DNA of 58,965 nt from an uncultured Pelagibacteraceae bacterium (GTDB lineage Bacteria; Pseudomonadota; Alphaproteobacteria; Pelagibacterales; Pelagibacteraceae): NCBI GenBank assembly GCA_902587095.1, contig CACIJY010000004.1:1-58965 (forward strand), written 5' to 3'. Within the stretch, counting starts at the first letter, position 1. Each line of letters starts with the position of its first letter. A program made the position numbers and the translations under genes. This document shows, in pieces, positions 36,557 through 46,768 of the stretch. A model generated the notes under the pieces. It was not told the origin of the DNA, searched no databases, and saw nothing but the letters and a program-made list of their open reading frames with translations.

Positions 36557-37528
36557 TTAAGCATTTCTTAGGCTTTTTAGAATATCCTCAAGATCATTTG
36601 GTAATTTAGATTTAAAATTCATCCTTTTATTTTTGGTAGGATGAGTGAATCCTAAGCTGACGGCATGTAAAAATTGTCTGTCTAGATTCATGATTTTTTT
36701 TTCCAAGCCTTTATTTATATTTTTTATTTTTTTAAATTTTTTTTTGTATTTCTGATCACCAACTATATTATTACCTTTATAACTCATATGAACTCTTATT
36801 TGATGGGTTCTTCCAGTTTCTAATTTACACTCAATTAAACTAAAAGTGGGAACTGTTTCTTTTTCGAATATTTCAAGTGTTTTATAATTTGTAATTGAAT
36901 TTTTCCCTTTCGATAAACTAACAGACATTAATTGTCTATTTTTGGAGCTTCTTGTTATTAAAGTTTCTATTTTCCCATTACTGGGTCTAAGTTTTCCCCA
37001 AACTAAAGTTTGATATTTTCTTTCTATTGAGTGTTCACTGAATTGATTTGACAAATTTTCATGCGTAAAATTGTTTTTTGCTATTACCACTAATCCCGAA
37101 GTATGTTTGTCAATTCTATGAACGATACCTGGTCTTAGCTCACCGTTAATATTTGACAATTTTTTTTTATAATTAATTAATGCATTAACAAGTGTTCTAT
37201 CTTTATTTCCTGCGCCTGGATGCATTGAAATGTCTGCTTTTTTATTTAACACAAGCAAATCATTGTCCTCATAGATTATCTCAATTTTATATTCAAATGG
37301 TTTAAGGTTTACTTCTTCAGGCTCGGGAATTATTAAGCTAATTTTGTCGTTTATTTTGATTTTTTTAGAGGGATCATCATTAAGTTTATTGTTTATACTT
37401 AAATTTTTTTTAAGTATTAAATTCTTGATTTTAGATCTACTTAAATCTTTTTCATATTTATTTATAAATTGATCTACCCTAAGAATATCATCCTGTGTTT
37501 CTACTAATAAATTAATGATTTTTTTCAT
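36557..37528 (-). CDS. rluD: Ribosomal large subunit pseudouridine synthase, RluD family
   Basis: A 323-residue protein with an N-terminal S4-type RNA-binding domain (about 15-75, RVDQFINKYEKDLSRSKIKN) and the RluA-type catalytic domain. RPGIVHRIDKHTSGLVVIAK carries the catalytic Asp, and GRTHQIRVHMSYKG follows. It would modify helix 69 of 23S rRNA; RluC- or RluA-type specificity cannot be ruled out. The rluD-rpoH order is common in alphaproteobacteria. Confidence 0.92.
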   Translation of the reverse strand: MKKIINLLVETQDDILRVDQFINKYEKDLSRSKIKNLILKKNLSINNKLNDDPSKKIKINDKISLIIPEPEEVNLKPFEYKIEIIYEDNDLLVLNKKADISMHPGAGNKDRTLVNALINYKKKLSNINGELRPGIVHRIDKHTSGLVVIAKNNFTHENLSNQFSEHSIERKYQTLVWGKLRPSNGKIETLITRSSKNRQLMSVSLSKGKNSITNYKTLEIFEKETVPTFSLIECKLETGRTHQIRVHMSYKGNNIVGDQKYKKKFKKIKNINKGLEKKIMNLDRQFLHAVSLGFTHPTKNKRMNFKSKLPNDLEDILKSLRNA

Positions 37529-37551
37529 AAATTACTATATTAATACTTTAT

Positions 37552-37628
37552 GCGCTCGTAGCTCAACTGGATAGAGCGCCAGATTTCGGCTCTGGAGGTT
37601 CAGGGTTCGACTCCTTGCGAGCGCGCCA
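37552..37628 (+). tRNA. tRNA-Arg (TCG anticodon)
   Basis: The acceptor arms GCGCTCG and CGAGCGC pair exactly. The anticodon arm is CCAGA-TTTCGGC-TCTGG, giving anticodon TCG (reads CGA). The T-loop is GGTTCGACTCC-like, discriminator G37625, with CCA encoded at 37626-37628. It is on the plus strand between two minus-strand genes; its end is only 4 bases from the stop of the convergent ABC permease. The bases just upstream (ctatattaatacttta) contain a possible -10 TATATT at 37536-37541 but no clear -35. Confidence 0.96.
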
Positions 37629-37632
37629 AAAA

Positions 37633-38424
37633 TTATTCACCTATATTAATTAATGTCCCTTTATCACGTGCTTTATTAAAAGAATAGTAAAATAAGGAAA
37701 TTCCTAAAAATAGATAAAAAATGTTTAAATATATTGCAGACATTATATTTGAATAGTCCACAGTATTATTTACTAAAATTGATCTTGCTTCCTCAAAAAT
37801 ATAAACCAAAGGTAATAACTTTGCTACAGTTTGAAAAAACTCGGGCAATATTTCAATCGGATAATAAATACATCCTAAAGGTGCTAATAAAAAAAGTGAT
37901 GACCATGCAATGTTTTCAAACGCTGGACCATATCTTAGTAGACCTGATGAAACAAATAAGCCTAATGTAATCCCAAATGCATACAAGCTAAAAAATAATA
38001 AAAAAAGAGGCGTACCAAGATCTAAAATTGATATACCAAATAATGGCGAGGTAATTAATATTGCAGGTACCAATCCTATCAAAGTTCTTAAAAGAGCAGT
38101 CAAAACTAATGATATAATTATTTCACTTATACGAAGAGGGGCAATAAATAAATTTGTAAAATTTCTACTCCAAATTTCCTCTAAAAATAACATATTGAAA
38201 CTTATGCTTGATCTAAATAAAAAATCGTAAAGAATTGCGCAACTTAGTATGACCCCAACAGTATTATTGTAATAATCACTATACACCGTAAAAAACTTTG
38301 AAATAAACCCCCAAAGGATTATTTGAATTGTAGGCCAATAAATTAAGTCTAAAATTCTTGGTAGAGAACCTTTTATTAAAAAAAAGTGTCTTAAGAAAAG
38401 TCCTAAAATTCTATTATAACTCAT
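37633..38424 (-). CDS. ABC-2 type transporter permease
   Basis: A 263-residue protein with about six transmembrane helices, matching the ABC-2 exporter permease family (polysaccharide, drug or lipid exporters such as NodJ). The helix-rich core with RNFTNLFIAPLRISEIIISL (112-131 approx.) is the family's cytoplasmic coupling stretch. Its start overlaps the ATPase gene by 11 bases, so the two form one exporter. Substrate unknown. Confidence 0.85.
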   Translation of the reverse strand: MSYNRILGLFLRHFFLIKGSLPRILDLIYWPTIQIILWGFISKFFTVYSDYYNNTVGVILSCAILYDFLFRSSISFNMLFLEEIWSRNFTNLFIAPLRISEIIISLVLTALLRTLIGLVPAILITSPLFGISILDLGTPLFLLFFSLYAFGITLGLFVSSGLLRYGPAFENIAWSSLFLLAPLGCIYYPIEILPEFFQTVAKLLPLVYIFEEARSILVNNTVDYSNIMSAIYLNIFYLFLGISLFYYSFNKARDKGTLINIGE

Positions 38425-39148
38425 TTTTAGCTCTATTAAGTTTTAAAAAAACTTCTTCTAAGTTTTTTTTACCGTGTTTATTAATAATTTCTGACGGCGT
38501 GCCTCTATCTATAATTTTTCCGTCCTTCATCATTAAAATACTTTTGCAAAGCCTTTTTACTTCATTCATATTATGGGAAGCAAGCAAGATTGAGATTTTT
38601 TTTTCCGATGAAATTTTTTCTATGAAAGTTCTAACAAAATCTCCTGTTTCTGGATCTAATGAAGCCGTTGGCTCATCTAATAATAAAATGTCTGGATCAT
38701 TAATTACTGCTTTTGCAAGACTGACTCTATTTTTTTGGCCTGAAGAAAGTTCACCAGTTTTTTTATTTATGAATTCACTCAACCTTAATGTTTCAGCAAG
38801 ATAATCAATACGATTATTTATATTATTGACAGAATATAATTTACCATAAACCATTAGATTTTCTTTGACAGTAAGTTTTTTTGGTAACTCAATATAAGGA
38901 GAAATAAAATTCATTTTTTTTAGAAGATTTATTCTATTATTTTCAACATTAAGACCATTTATTATAACCTCACCGCTTGTAGGTTTTAATAAACCTAACA
39001 TCATTCCAATTGTTGTGGTTTTGCCGCAACCATTTGGTCCTAGTAAACCGAGAATTTCACTTTCGTTTATACTGAAACTAATTTCTTTTACAGCTTCAAA
39101 ACTTGAAAAATTTTTAGATAGATTATTTACACTTACCAAAGTATTCAT
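38414..39148 (-). CDS. ABC transporter ATP-binding protein
   Basis: A 244-residue ATPase. Walker A is GPNGCGKTT (36-44), the signature is LSSGQKNRVSLA and Walker B with the D-loop is DILLLDEPTASLDPE. The protein pairs with the ABC-2 permease encoded just downstream. The ATG follows immediately after the sua5 stop, so the three genes are one operon. Export of a glycan or toxic compound is possible; no specificity can be read. Confidence 0.93.
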   Translation of the reverse strand: MNTLVSVNNLSKNFSSFEAVKEISFSINESEILGLLGPNGCGKTTTIGMMLGLLKPTSGEVIINGLNVENNRINLLKKMNFISPYIELPKKLTVKENLMVYGKLYSVNNINNRIDYLAETLRLSEFINKKTGELSSGQKNRVSLAKAVINDPDILLLDEPTASLDPETGDFVRTFIEKISSEKKISILLASHNMNEVKRLCKSILMMKDGKIIDRGTPSEIINKHGKKNLEEVFLKLNRAKNEL

Positions 39149-40081
39149 TTATTTTTTTGAGGAAGCCTTTTGCAGCCTGTCATTTATTGCTAACCCAATT
39201 CCCTTATTTTCTATTTTTTCAACAGCAATTTTTTTATATCCTTTTTTTTTAATCATTCTTAAAACTGAATACAGGTTTCTTGCCGCTTCTTTTAAATTTT
39301 TGTTTTTACTAAGATAAAAAAAATTTTTATTACTATTATTTCTTTTTTTCACTAGAATAAATGCCTCATCTAGACTTGCTTCTTTACAGTTCATTCTTAA
39401 TGGTATGCCTGGAGAATAATGCAATCTATTTTGACCCGGTACTTTCATATAAGTTTTTTTTCTGTAAAGTAACTTTTTTTTTAATGCTTTGCTTAATTTA
39501 TTAATATCTATACTGCCAATTCGGAGGATTTCAGGCTTACCTGTTAAATTTATAATTGTAGACTCTAACCCAATCTTAGAAAGACCACCTTCAATAATAT
39601 ATTTTATTTTTTTACCAAACTCTTCTTTCACATGGGTTCTTGTTACCGGACTTACTCTTGATGAAATATTTGCACTAGGAGCAGCCAATGGATAATTTAA
39701 AATTTTCAAAAGATCTTTAGCTTTGGGATGTGAAGGAAATCTAACAGCAAGTGTTTTTTTCTTATTTGTTACAAATTTTGAAATTCTACTATCCTTTTTT
39801 AATTTTAAAATAAATGTTAGTGGACCGGGGCAAAATTTATTGTAAAGATTTATAAAATTCTTATTTAAAATACAATCTCTCTTTAACATTTCAAGACTGC
39901 TATAATGAACTATTAAGGGATTATTTTTTGGCCTCTTTTTTAATTTGAATATTTTTAATATAGCCTTACTGGAGTAAGCGTTAGCAGCTAGTCCATAAAC
40001 CGTTTCTGTTGGCATACCTATACAATTGTCTTTATCGAGGAAATATTTACCTTTTTTAATATTTGAAAGATTATTATTCAT
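39149..40081 (-). CDS. tsaC: L-threonylcarbamoyladenylate synthase (Sua5/TsaC)
   Basis: A 310-residue protein. The YrdC domain (about 10-200) has PTETVYGLAANAYS (23-36), KKRPKNNPLIVH and AAPSANISSRVSPV, which bind ATP, threonine and bicarbonate. The extra C-terminal domain (about 215-310; VPGQNRLHYSPGIP linker) makes it the longer Sua5 type. It makes the precursor of t6A37 on ANN-reading tRNAs. Its start is only 19 bases from the divergent xseB start. Confidence 0.94.
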   Translation of the reverse strand: MNNNLSNIKKGKYFLDKDNCIGMPTETVYGLAANAYSSKAILKIFKLKKRPKNNPLIVHYSSLEMLKRDCILNKNFINLYNKFCPGPLTFILKLKKDSRISKFVTNKKKTLAVRFPSHPKAKDLLKILNYPLAAPSANISSRVSPVTRTHVKEEFGKKIKYIIEGGLSKIGLESTIINLTGKPEILRIGSIDINKLSKALKKKLLYRKKTYMKVPGQNRLHYSPGIPLRMNCKEASLDEAFILVKKRNNSNKNFFYLSKNKNLKEAARNLYSVLRMIKKKGYKKIAVEKIENKGIGLAINDRLQKASSKK

Positions 40082-40100
40082 GTAATAATAAAACTAATAT

Positions 40101-40352
40101 ATGAAAGATAAAAATTTACCAGATGATATTAAAGCAAAGTCGCTGGATGAATTAAGAGAAATTCTCAATAGTTTATTAACTAAAATCGAAACATCTCCAA
40201 ATTTGGAAAATTCTGCTGATGATTACCAAAAATTAATTAAAGTTAACAATTTAATAGAAAAAAAATTTCAATCTCTCTCAAAAGAAATTAGTAATAATTC
40301 AAAATTAAAAATTGATAAAATTATAAAAAAAAATGCAAAAAAAACTAAATAA
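40101..40352 (+). CDS. xseB: Exodeoxyribonuclease VII small subunit
   Basis: An 83-residue, all-helical protein with the XseB pattern (KSLDELREILNSLLTKIETS, a loop, then YQKLIKVNNLIEKKFQSLSK). It assembles around the large subunit XseA. The call rests mostly on size, the helical hairpin and its conserved place before ispA-dxs. It overlaps ispA by 20 bases. Confidence 0.8.
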   Translation: MKDKNLPDDIKAKSLDELREILNSLLTKIETSPNLENSADDYQKLIKVNNLIEKKFQSLSKEISNNSKLKIDKIIKKNAKKTK

Positions 40353-41199
40353 AGTTGCAAGAGACACTAATGCATTCTTAGAAAATTATCTCAGAAATCA
40401 AAAAAAAACAAAGCTAATAAATCCAATCAAATATGGATTGTTTCCTGGAGGAAAAAAAATAAGAGTAAAAATTTTAGTTGATATAGGTAAGATTTTATCG
40501 GTTCCTTACAAACATTTAATTAGAATCGGAGCTGCCATAGAGTGTATTCATGCATACTCATTAATTCATGATGATTTACCGTGTATGGATGATGATGACA
40601 TAAGAAGAGGAAAGTTAACTGTTCATAAAAAATATGGAGAGTCGACAGCTGTTTTGGCAGGTAATTCACTTTTAACAATGGCTTTTGAAATACTTAGTGA
40701 AAAAAAATTCCCTATTCAAGATAAAAAGAAAAACCAGCTTGTTCATATTCTTGCAGCTAGCTCAGGTCATACCGGAATAGCGGGTGGGCAGTTCCTTGAT
40801 TTGAGTTTTGAAAGACAGAGAATAGGAAAAAGAAAAATATTAGAAATGCAATTAAACAAAACTGGTAAGTTGTTTATGTTCTCAACTTTAGCTCCAGTGA
40901 TTTTGAGTAATAAGAAAAATATATTCAAAAAATTTTCTAATTTAGGTCTAGAGATAGGTTTATTATTTCAAATAATTGATGATTTATTAGATTTCAAAGG
41001 AAATGCAAAAAAATTAGGCAAAAAAATTCATAAAGACAAGAAAAAAGGTAAAGCAACTTTAATAAGTTTACTCGGATACAAAAATACTGTTAAGTATTGT
41101 AATTTTAAAAAAGATAAAATATTTAAAGTTTTAAAAAACTTAAAGAAAAGTAATGATTTAAAAGATACTATTGAATTTATTGTTAATAGGGAAAAATGA
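40333..41199 (+). CDS. ispA: Short-chain polyprenyl (farnesyl) diphosphate synthase
   Basis: A 288-residue isoprenyl synthase. The first Asp-rich motif [16 protein letters not shown] is the insertion type (DDxxxxD) of bacterial farnesyl diphosphate synthases, and the second is [22 protein letters not shown] is the substrate-binding segment. Making FPP here fits the neighbouring dxs and the long-chain synthase at 44838-45851. The stop overlaps the dxs ATG by 4 bases. Confidence 0.92.
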   Translation: MQKKLNKVARDTNAFLENYLRNQKKTKLINPIKYGLFPGGKKIRVKILVDIGKILSVPYKHLIRIGAAIECIHAYSLIHDDLPCMDDDDIRRGKLTVHKKYGESTAVLAGNSLLTMAFEILSEKKFPIQDKKKNQLVHILAASSGHTGIAGGQFLDLSFERQRIGKRKILEMQLNKTGKLFMFSTLAPVILSNKKNIFKKFSNLGLEIGLLFQIIDDLLDFKGNAKKLGKKIHKDKKKGKATLISLLGYKNTVKYCNFKKDKIFKVLKNLKKSNDLKDTIEFIVNREK

Positions 41200-43103
41200 A
41201 AAAATATAAGTTTTTGGATGAAGTAAAATTTCCATCTGATATTAGAAAATTAAAATTAAGTGAACTTAAAATACTTTCTAACGAGGTAAGAGAAGAATTA
41301 ATTGATGCTGTTTCAGTTACGGGAGGTCACTTAGGAGCTGGATTAGGTGTGGTTGAACTCAGCGTAGCTTTACACTATGTTTTTGATACTCCAAATGATA
41401 AATTGATTTGGGATGTAGGACACCAATCCTACCCACATAAGATTCTGACTGGTCGTAAAGAAAAAATTAGAACTTTAAGACAAGGAAATGGCTTATCTGG
41501 TTTCACAAAAAGATCAGAGAGCGAATATGATCCTTTCGGTGCAGCTCATAGCTCCACATCTATTTCTGCAGCACTTGGCATTGCAACAGCTAATAAACTA
41601 TCAAAAAAAAATGATAACGTAGTTGCAGTAATTGGAGATGGAGCAATTAGCGCCGGCATGGCTTATGAGGCAATGAATAATGCCGGAACTTCAAAAACAA
41701 AAATGATAGTTATTTTAAACGACAATGATATGTCAATTGCAAAACCTGTTGGAGCAATGAGAACATATTTAGCAAAATTATTTACCGGCAAGATGTATTT
41801 TAGTTTTAGGGAAACTGTAAAATTAATTATTTCATCGTTTTCTAAAAGATTTAGTAAAAAAGCTGGACAAGCAGAAGATTTTTTTAGAAGTGCTGTCACA
41901 GGAGGCACCTTATTTAATTCATTAGGATTTTATTATGTAGGTCCAATAGATGGTCATGATATAGAAACACTCGTTTCAGTTTTAAAAAACGCAAAAAACA
42001 GTAATTTTAACGGACCTATAATGATACATATTAAAACTGAAAAAGGCAAAGGATATCAATTTGCAGAGAAGTCTAATGATAAGTTTCATGGAGTTTCAAA
42101 ATTTAATGTCAAAACAGGAGTTCAGCAAAAGTCAAAAGCAACTGTACCGTCTTATACTAAAGTTTTTGCTGATACACTAATTAAGCATGCTGAAAGAGAT
42201 AGTAAAATAATTGGAGTTACAGCAGCTATGCCTTCTGGTACTGGGATGGATTTATTTGGAAAAAAATTTCCTGATAGAATGTACGATGTTGGAATAGCTG
42301 AACAGCACGCGGTCACATTTTCTGGGGGATTAGCAACCGAGGGATACAAACCTTATGCTGCTATATATTCTACTTTTTTACAAAGGGCTTATGATCAAGT
42401 TGTGCATGATATTGCAATTCAAAGCTTACCAGTTAGATTTGCAATTGATAGAGCTGGATTAGTTGGAGCTGACGGCCCAACTCACGCAGGTTCATTTGAT
42501 ATTACATTTTTATCTACATTGCCAAATTTTGTTGTGATGGCAGCTAGTGATGAGTCAGAGTTAGTTAAGATGATTAATACCTCGGTTGATATAAATGACA
42601 GACCAAGTGCCTTTAGATACCCAAGAGGTAATGGGTTTGGAATTATGCTTCCAGATATAAGTGAAAAAATTGAAATTGGAAAAGGTAGAATAGTTCAAGA
42701 GGGAAAAAAAATAGCTTTAATTAATTTTGGAGCACGATTAAATGAGTGCAAAATTGCAGCACAAAATTTGGAGAAAAAAGGCTTAAGCATAACTATTGTA
42801 GATGCAAGATTTTGTAAGCCACTTGATGAAAATTTAATGTGGCAAGTTGCTAGAAATCACGAAATATTAATTTCAATTGAGGAGGGCTCAATAGGTGGAT
42901 TTGGCTCTCACTTGAGTAAGTTTTTATCCGATAAATCTTTATTAGAAAAAATAAAATTCAGATCTATGATTTTGCCTGATAGATTTATAGAGCATAATGA
43001 TCCAAAAAAAATGTATGAAGAGGCTGGTTTAGATAGCCAGGCAATAGAAAACAAAATTTACGAAATAATTGACTCTAAAATTCTAGCTCAAAAGCAGAAT
43101 TAG
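41196..43103 (+). CDS. dxs: 1-deoxy-D-xylulose-5-phosphate synthase
   Basis: A 635-residue TPP enzyme that starts the MEP isoprenoid pathway from pyruvate and glyceraldehyde-3-phosphate. [15 protein letters not shown], the TPP motif [27 protein letters not shown] and [15 protein letters not shown] are present. Gap and the transketolase elsewhere in the window share its substrates. Its stop overlaps that of the convergent aroC in TTAG. Confidence 0.98.
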   Translation: MKKYKFLDEVKFPSDIRKLKLSELKILSNEVREELIDAVSVTGGHLGAGLGVVELSVALHYVFDTPNDKLIWDVGHQSYPHKILTGRKEKIRTLRQGNGLSGFTKRSESEYDPFGAAHSSTSISAALGIATANKLSKKNDNVVAVIGDGAISAGMAYEAMNNAGTSKTKMIVILNDNDMSIAKPVGAMRTYLAKLFTGKMYFSFRETVKLIISSFSKRFSKKAGQAEDFFRSAVTGGTLFNSLGFYYVGPIDGHDIETLVSVLKNAKNSNFNGPIMIHIKTEKGKGYQFAEKSNDKFHGVSKFNVKTGVQQKSKATVPSYTKVFADTLIKHAERDSKIIGVTAAMPSGTGMDLFGKKFPDRMYDVGIAEQHAVTFSGGLATEGYKPYAAIYSTFLQRAYDQVVHDIAIQSLPVRFAIDRAGLVGADGPTHAGSFDITFLSTLPNFVVMAASDESELVKMINTSVDINDRPSAFRYPRGNGFGIMLPDISEKIEIGKGRIVQEGKKIALINFGARLNECKIAAQNLEKKGLSITIVDARFCKPLDENLMWQVARNHEILISIEEGSIGGFGSHLSKFLSDKSLLEKIKFRSMILPDRFIEHNDPKKMYEEAGLDSQAIENKIYEIIDSKILAQKQN

Positions 43104-44185
43104 TTACCGCACTGGGCTTTATTCATTAAATAATGATCGAGTAATACGCAATGCATCATTGCTTCACCAATAGGGACTGCTCTTATTCCAACACATGGGT
43201 CGTGACGCCCTTTGACTGATATAGAAGTATTTTTTCCGAATTTATCAATAGTTTTTCTAGAGGATAGAATCGATGAAGTTGGTTTTACAGCAAAAGACAC
43301 TATTATTTCTTGTCCACTAGATATACCTCCAAGTATACCTCCAGCTTTATTTGATTTAAATTTGATATTTTTTCCTTTTGAAATAATCTCATCAGAATTT
43401 TCTTCACCAGTTAATTGAGCTGAATTCATACCAGATCCTATATTTACTCCTTTAACTGCATTAATACTCATCATTGCTGATGCTAAATCCATATCAAGCT
43501 TTGCATAGATAGGTGCTCCTAGCCCAACTGGCACACCTCTTGCTCTGACTTCTATAATTGCGCCACATGATGAACCTGATTTTCTGATAGCCAACAAATA
43601 TTTTTCCCATAACTTTATAATTTTTTTATCTGGACAAAAAAATGGATTTTTCCCTATTTCTTTATCATTCCATCTAGTTACATCACAACCTAATATTCCA
43701 AGTTGGGTAACCGCTCCTACGACTTTATATTTTTTCCCTATTTTTTTTTCTAAAACTTTTTTTGCTATTGCTCCAGCGGCTACTCTAGAGGCAGTTTCTC
43801 GTGCTGACTGTCTACCACCTCCTCGGTAATCTCTAATCCCATATTTTTTAAAATACGTAAAATCTGCGTGACCAGGTCTAAATTTATTTTTTATGGTTTC
43901 GTAGTCTCTTGACCTCATATCCTTGTTATAAATAATTAGTGATATAGGGGTCCCTGTCGTTTTTCCCTCAAAAACTCCTGACAATATCTCAACTTTATCA
44001 TCTTCTTTTCTTTGTGTAGTAAACTTTGATTGCCCTGGTTTTCTTTTATTTAGTTCTTTTTGAATATCTTCCTGCTTTAAAGCTACATTGGGCGGACAAC
44101 CATCAACAACACATCCTATAGCTGGCCCATGTGACTCTCCCCATGTAGTAAAACGAAAAAACTTTCCAAAAGTATTAAATGACAT
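43100..44185 (-). CDS. aroC: Chorismate synthase
   Basis: A 361-residue FMN-dependent enzyme at the end of the shikimate pathway. [20 protein letters not shown] (13-32), the basic [20 protein letters not shown] region with [18 protein letters not shown] next to it, and [18 protein letters not shown] near the C-terminus are all signatures. The start codon is 32 bases from the divergent pdxH start. Confidence 0.98.
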   Translation of the reverse strand: MSFNTFGKFFRFTTWGESHGPAIGCVVDGCPPNVALKQEDIQKELNKRKPGQSKFTTQRKEDDKVEILSGVFEGKTTGTPISLIIYNKDMRSRDYETIKNKFRPGHADFTYFKKYGIRDYRGGGRQSARETASRVAAGAIAKKVLEKKIGKKYKVVGAVTQLGILGCDVTRWNDKEIGKNPFFCPDKKIIKLWEKYLLAIRKSGSSCGAIIEVRARGVPVGLGAPIYAKLDMDLASAMMSINAVKGVNIGSGMNSAQLTGEENSDEIISKGKNIKFKSNKAGGILGGISSGQEIIVSFAVKPTSSILSSRKTIDKFGKNTSISVKGRHDPCVGIRAVPIGEAMMHCVLLDHYLMNKAQCGN

Positions 44186-44217
44186 TATTGTATTATATAA
44201 ATTATTTTGTTTAAATT

Positions 44218-44841
44218 ATGAATCAAAAAAACTCTCTTGGACTAGATATTTGCTTTAAGGATGAGGATAATCCTTTTAAATTATTTGAAGAATGGTTTAA
44301 TTTGGCCAAAGAAAAAGAGCCAAATGACCCAAATGCCTTAGCATTGGCAACTTCTGATAAAGAGGGAAATCCTAATGTACGAATGGTTTTATTGAAAGGC
44401 TTTAGCGAGAAAGGTTTTGTGTTTTATACAAATTTAAACAGTCCAAAAAGTAAAGCTTTGTTTGCTAACCCTAAAGCCTCAATGTGCTTTCATTGGAAAA
44501 GTTTATTAAGACAAATAAGAATTTTTGGATCAATAGAAAATGTTTCAGATAAAGAAGCTAATGATTATTATAATTCAAGAAAATATGGTAGCAGAATAGG
44601 AGCCTGGGCATCAAAACAAAGTACAACTTTAAAAAATAGAGATGAGCTATTATCATCTATAGAAAAATACAAAAAAAAATATCCAGACACAAATGAAGTG
44701 CCAAGACCTGAACATTGGTCAGGATGGAGATTAATTCCAAATGAAATAGAATTTTGGTTAGATGGTGAAAATAGAATTCATGAAAGATTAAAATACAAGT
44801 TTGAGCAAAATAAATGGGATAAGTTTTTACTTAGTCCTTAA
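44218..44841 (+). CDS. pdxH: Pyridoxine/pyridoxamine 5'-phosphate oxidase
   Basis: A 207-residue FMN enzyme that forms PLP. The FMN segments RMVLLKGFSEKGFVFYTN and SPKSKALFANPKASMCFHW, the SRIGAWASKQS motif and the C-terminal WSGWRLIPNEIEFW are diagnostic. Its stop overlaps the convergent ispB stop in TTAA. Confidence 0.97.
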   Translation: MNQKNSLGLDICFKDEDNPFKLFEEWFNLAKEKEPNDPNALALATSDKEGNPNVRMVLLKGFSEKGFVFYTNLNSPKSKALFANPKASMCFHWKSLLRQIRIFGSIENVSDKEANDYYNSRKYGSRIGAWASKQSTTLKNRDELLSSIEKYKKKYPDTNEVPRPEHWSGWRLIPNEIEFWLDGENRIHERLKYKFEQNKWDKFLLSP

Positions 44842-45851
44842 AAAGATCTCTCGATACTAAAAGAGGTTAACTTTTTTAGAATATTCTTTTCTTCACAATC
44901 TTTAATAACATTTAAAGAATTTGATGCTAGCGAAATAAAATAATCCGCTTTTTTGTAACACTCTGATATCACATTATATTTTGTTATCAGATCTAACACA
45001 AATTTAAATTCATTTTCATTACGATATTCTTTTGTAAACAATTTTTTTAATTTTATTTTTTCATCTGAATTACATTTTTGGTTTAATATGATTATAGGAA
45101 GTGTAATTTTACCCTCAAAAAAGTCATTTCCAATTTTTTTCCCAAATTTTTGTATTTGAGAGTTGTAGTCTAAAGTATCATCAGCAATTTGAAATGTTAT
45201 ACCTAGATTTTTGCCATATGAGTCTAAGGCATCCTTAATTTTCTCTTCTTGCTTACCAAGTATTGCACCAACTCTGCTAGAGGCTGAAAATAAGGAAGCT
45301 GTTTTAGATGTTATTATTTTTAAATATGTTTCTTCTATAATATCTAACTCAGACTTATGTTGTAATTGTAGTACTTCACCTTGTGCAATTTGTGCTGAAG
45401 TTGATGATAATAATTTTAAAACTTCAATATTACCATCTTCCACCATCATTTCAAAACATCTACTTAAAAGATAATCCCCGACCAGAATTGAGGCGTTGTT
45501 TCCCCAAATTGATCTAGGAGTTTTTTTTCCTCTCCTAATTTCTCCATTATCAAGTACATCATCGTGCATTAACGTTGCAGCATGAATTAACTCGACACAT
45601 GCAGCAAGATTTACGTCTCTCCCACCTTTTGAATAACCACACAATTTTGCAGATCCTAAAGTTATCAAAGCCCTAAGTCTTTTTCCACCTGTGCTTAAGT
45701 TGTAAGTTGTCATCTTTTCTACCAAAGAGACGTCACTTTTTAACTTATTTTTGATCTTATCTTCAACAAGCTCTAATTTATGCTCTACAGAATTTCTTAG
45801 ATCTAAATAAGCATTATTAATTTTTGTTTTAAGTTGTATTACCGAACCCAT
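44838..45851 (-). CDS. ispB: Long-chain polyprenyl diphosphate synthase (octaprenyl type)
   Basis: A 337-residue isoprenyl synthase. The first motif MHDDVLDNGEIRRGKK is DDxxD without insertion, the second is IADDTLDYN, and GGKRLRALITL is the substrate-binding segment. This pattern and the residues before DDxxD fit a long-chain synthase that makes the ubiquinone side chain; exact chain length cannot be given. It is divergent from the S49 protease across 110 bases. Confidence 0.92.
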   Translation of the reverse strand: MGSVIQLKTKINNAYLDLRNSVEHKLELVEDKIKNKLKSDVSLVEKMTTYNLSTGGKRLRALITLGSAKLCGYSKGGRDVNLAACVELIHAATLMHDDVLDNGEIRRGKKTPRSIWGNNASILVGDYLLSRCFEMMVEDGNIEVLKLLSSTSAQIAQGEVLQLQHKSELDIIEETYLKIITSKTASLFSASSRVGAILGKQEEKIKDALDSYGKNLGITFQIADDTLDYNSQIQKFGKKIGNDFFEGKITLPIIILNQKCNSDEKIKLKKLFTKEYRNENEFKFVLDLITKYNVISECYKKADYFISLASNSLNVIKDCEEKNILKKLTSFSIERSF

Positions 45852-45893
45852 GAACTTAAGTTAATATAATTGCGCATTAATCATACTTATCAA

Positions 45894-45921
45894 TTGACGC
45901 ACCCTAAACTTCAACTATAAG
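45894..45921 (+). promoter_or_regulatory. Candidate sigma-70 promoter of the S49 peptidase-glyQS-ppdK operon
   Basis: TTGACG (45894-45899) and TATAAG (45916-45921) are separated by 16 bases, 40 bases upstream of the ATG at 45962. It lies in one of the larger intergenic gaps of the window and is one of the closest matches to the sigma-70 consensus seen here. Confidence 0.55.
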
Positions 45922-45961
45922 TAGACTTTATATTATTAAAAAAATTTTATAAGCATTAACA

Positions 45962-46768
45962 ATGTTCTCTTTTTTCAAAAAAAAAAAAATTATTCCTCAT
46001 ATAAGATTAACTGGAGTCATAGGAAGCGTAGGAAAATTTAAACAAGGAATTGATTTTAATAGTCAAGAAGAAATTATTAAAAAAGCCTTTGCAATAAAAA
46101 AGTCACCTGCGGTAGCTATATCTATCAATTCACCTGGGGGATCACCAGTGCAATCCCATTTAATTTATAGTTTCATTAGAAGACTTGCTAAAAAAGAAAA
46201 AAAGAAAGTTATTGTTTTTGCTGAGGATGTTGCTGCATCGGGTGGATATCTTATAGCCTGTGCTGGTGATGAAATTTATGCCAATTCAAGTTCTATAATT
46301 GGATCTATAGGAGTTATCTATTCATCATTCGGATTTAAAGATTTAATTCAAAAAATTGGGATACAAAGAAGAGTTTATACAGCTGGAAAAAATAAAAGCA
46401 CTTTAGATCCATTTATGGACGAAAAAAAAGAGGATATTGATAGACTTAAAAATATTCAATTGGATCTTCATAAAGATTTTATAAATGTTGTTGAAACTAG
46501 CAGAGGATCAAAACTAAAAAAGGATTTAGGAATAGAATTATTTTCTGGGGAGTTTTGGTCTGGTAGCAAATCAAAAGAATTGGGATTAATTGATGGAATA
46601 GGTGATGCAAACCACATTTTAAAAGAAATTTATGGTGAAGATGTTGTAATTAAAAAATTTGAGAAGAGCAAAGGATGGCTTGCTAAAAGATTATCCTCAG
46701 AAAATTATATTGATAGTTTGTCAAATGTAATCGAAGAAAAATCTATTTGGCAAAGGTATGGCTTCTAA
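45962..46768 (+). CDS. sohB: S49-family serine peptidase (SohB/SppA-like)
   Basis: A 268-residue peptidase with the Ser-Lys dyad of the S49 family: [13 protein letters not shown] (54-66), nucleophile Ser93 in [20 protein letters not shown], and Lys145 in [11 protein letters not shown]. Unlike classical SohB it has no N-terminal membrane helix, only a basic Phe/Lys start. Codons 6-10 contain a run of 13 A's (45977-45989) just after the start. It probably cleaves signal peptides or membrane-protein fragments. Overlaps glyQ by 11 bases. Confidence 0.9.
   Translation: MFSFFKKKKIIPHIRLTGVIGSVGKFKQGIDFNSQEEIIKKAFAIKKSPAVAISINSPGGSPVQSHLIYSFIRRLAKKEKKKVIVFAEDVAASGGYLIACAGDEIYANSSSIIGSIGVIYSSFGFKDLIQKIGIQRRVYTAGKNKSTLDPFMDEKKEDIDRLKNIQLDLHKDFINVVETSRGSKLKKDLGIELFSGEFWSGSKSKELGLIDGIGDANHILKEIYGEDVVIKKFEKSKGWLAKRLSSENYIDSLSNVIEEKSIWQRYGF

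Noticed and set aside
37536..37541. TATATT as a -10 box for tRNA-Arg
   Set aside because: No acceptable -35 sequence is found at 16-18 bases upstream, so it is mentioned with the tRNA but not listed as a promoter.
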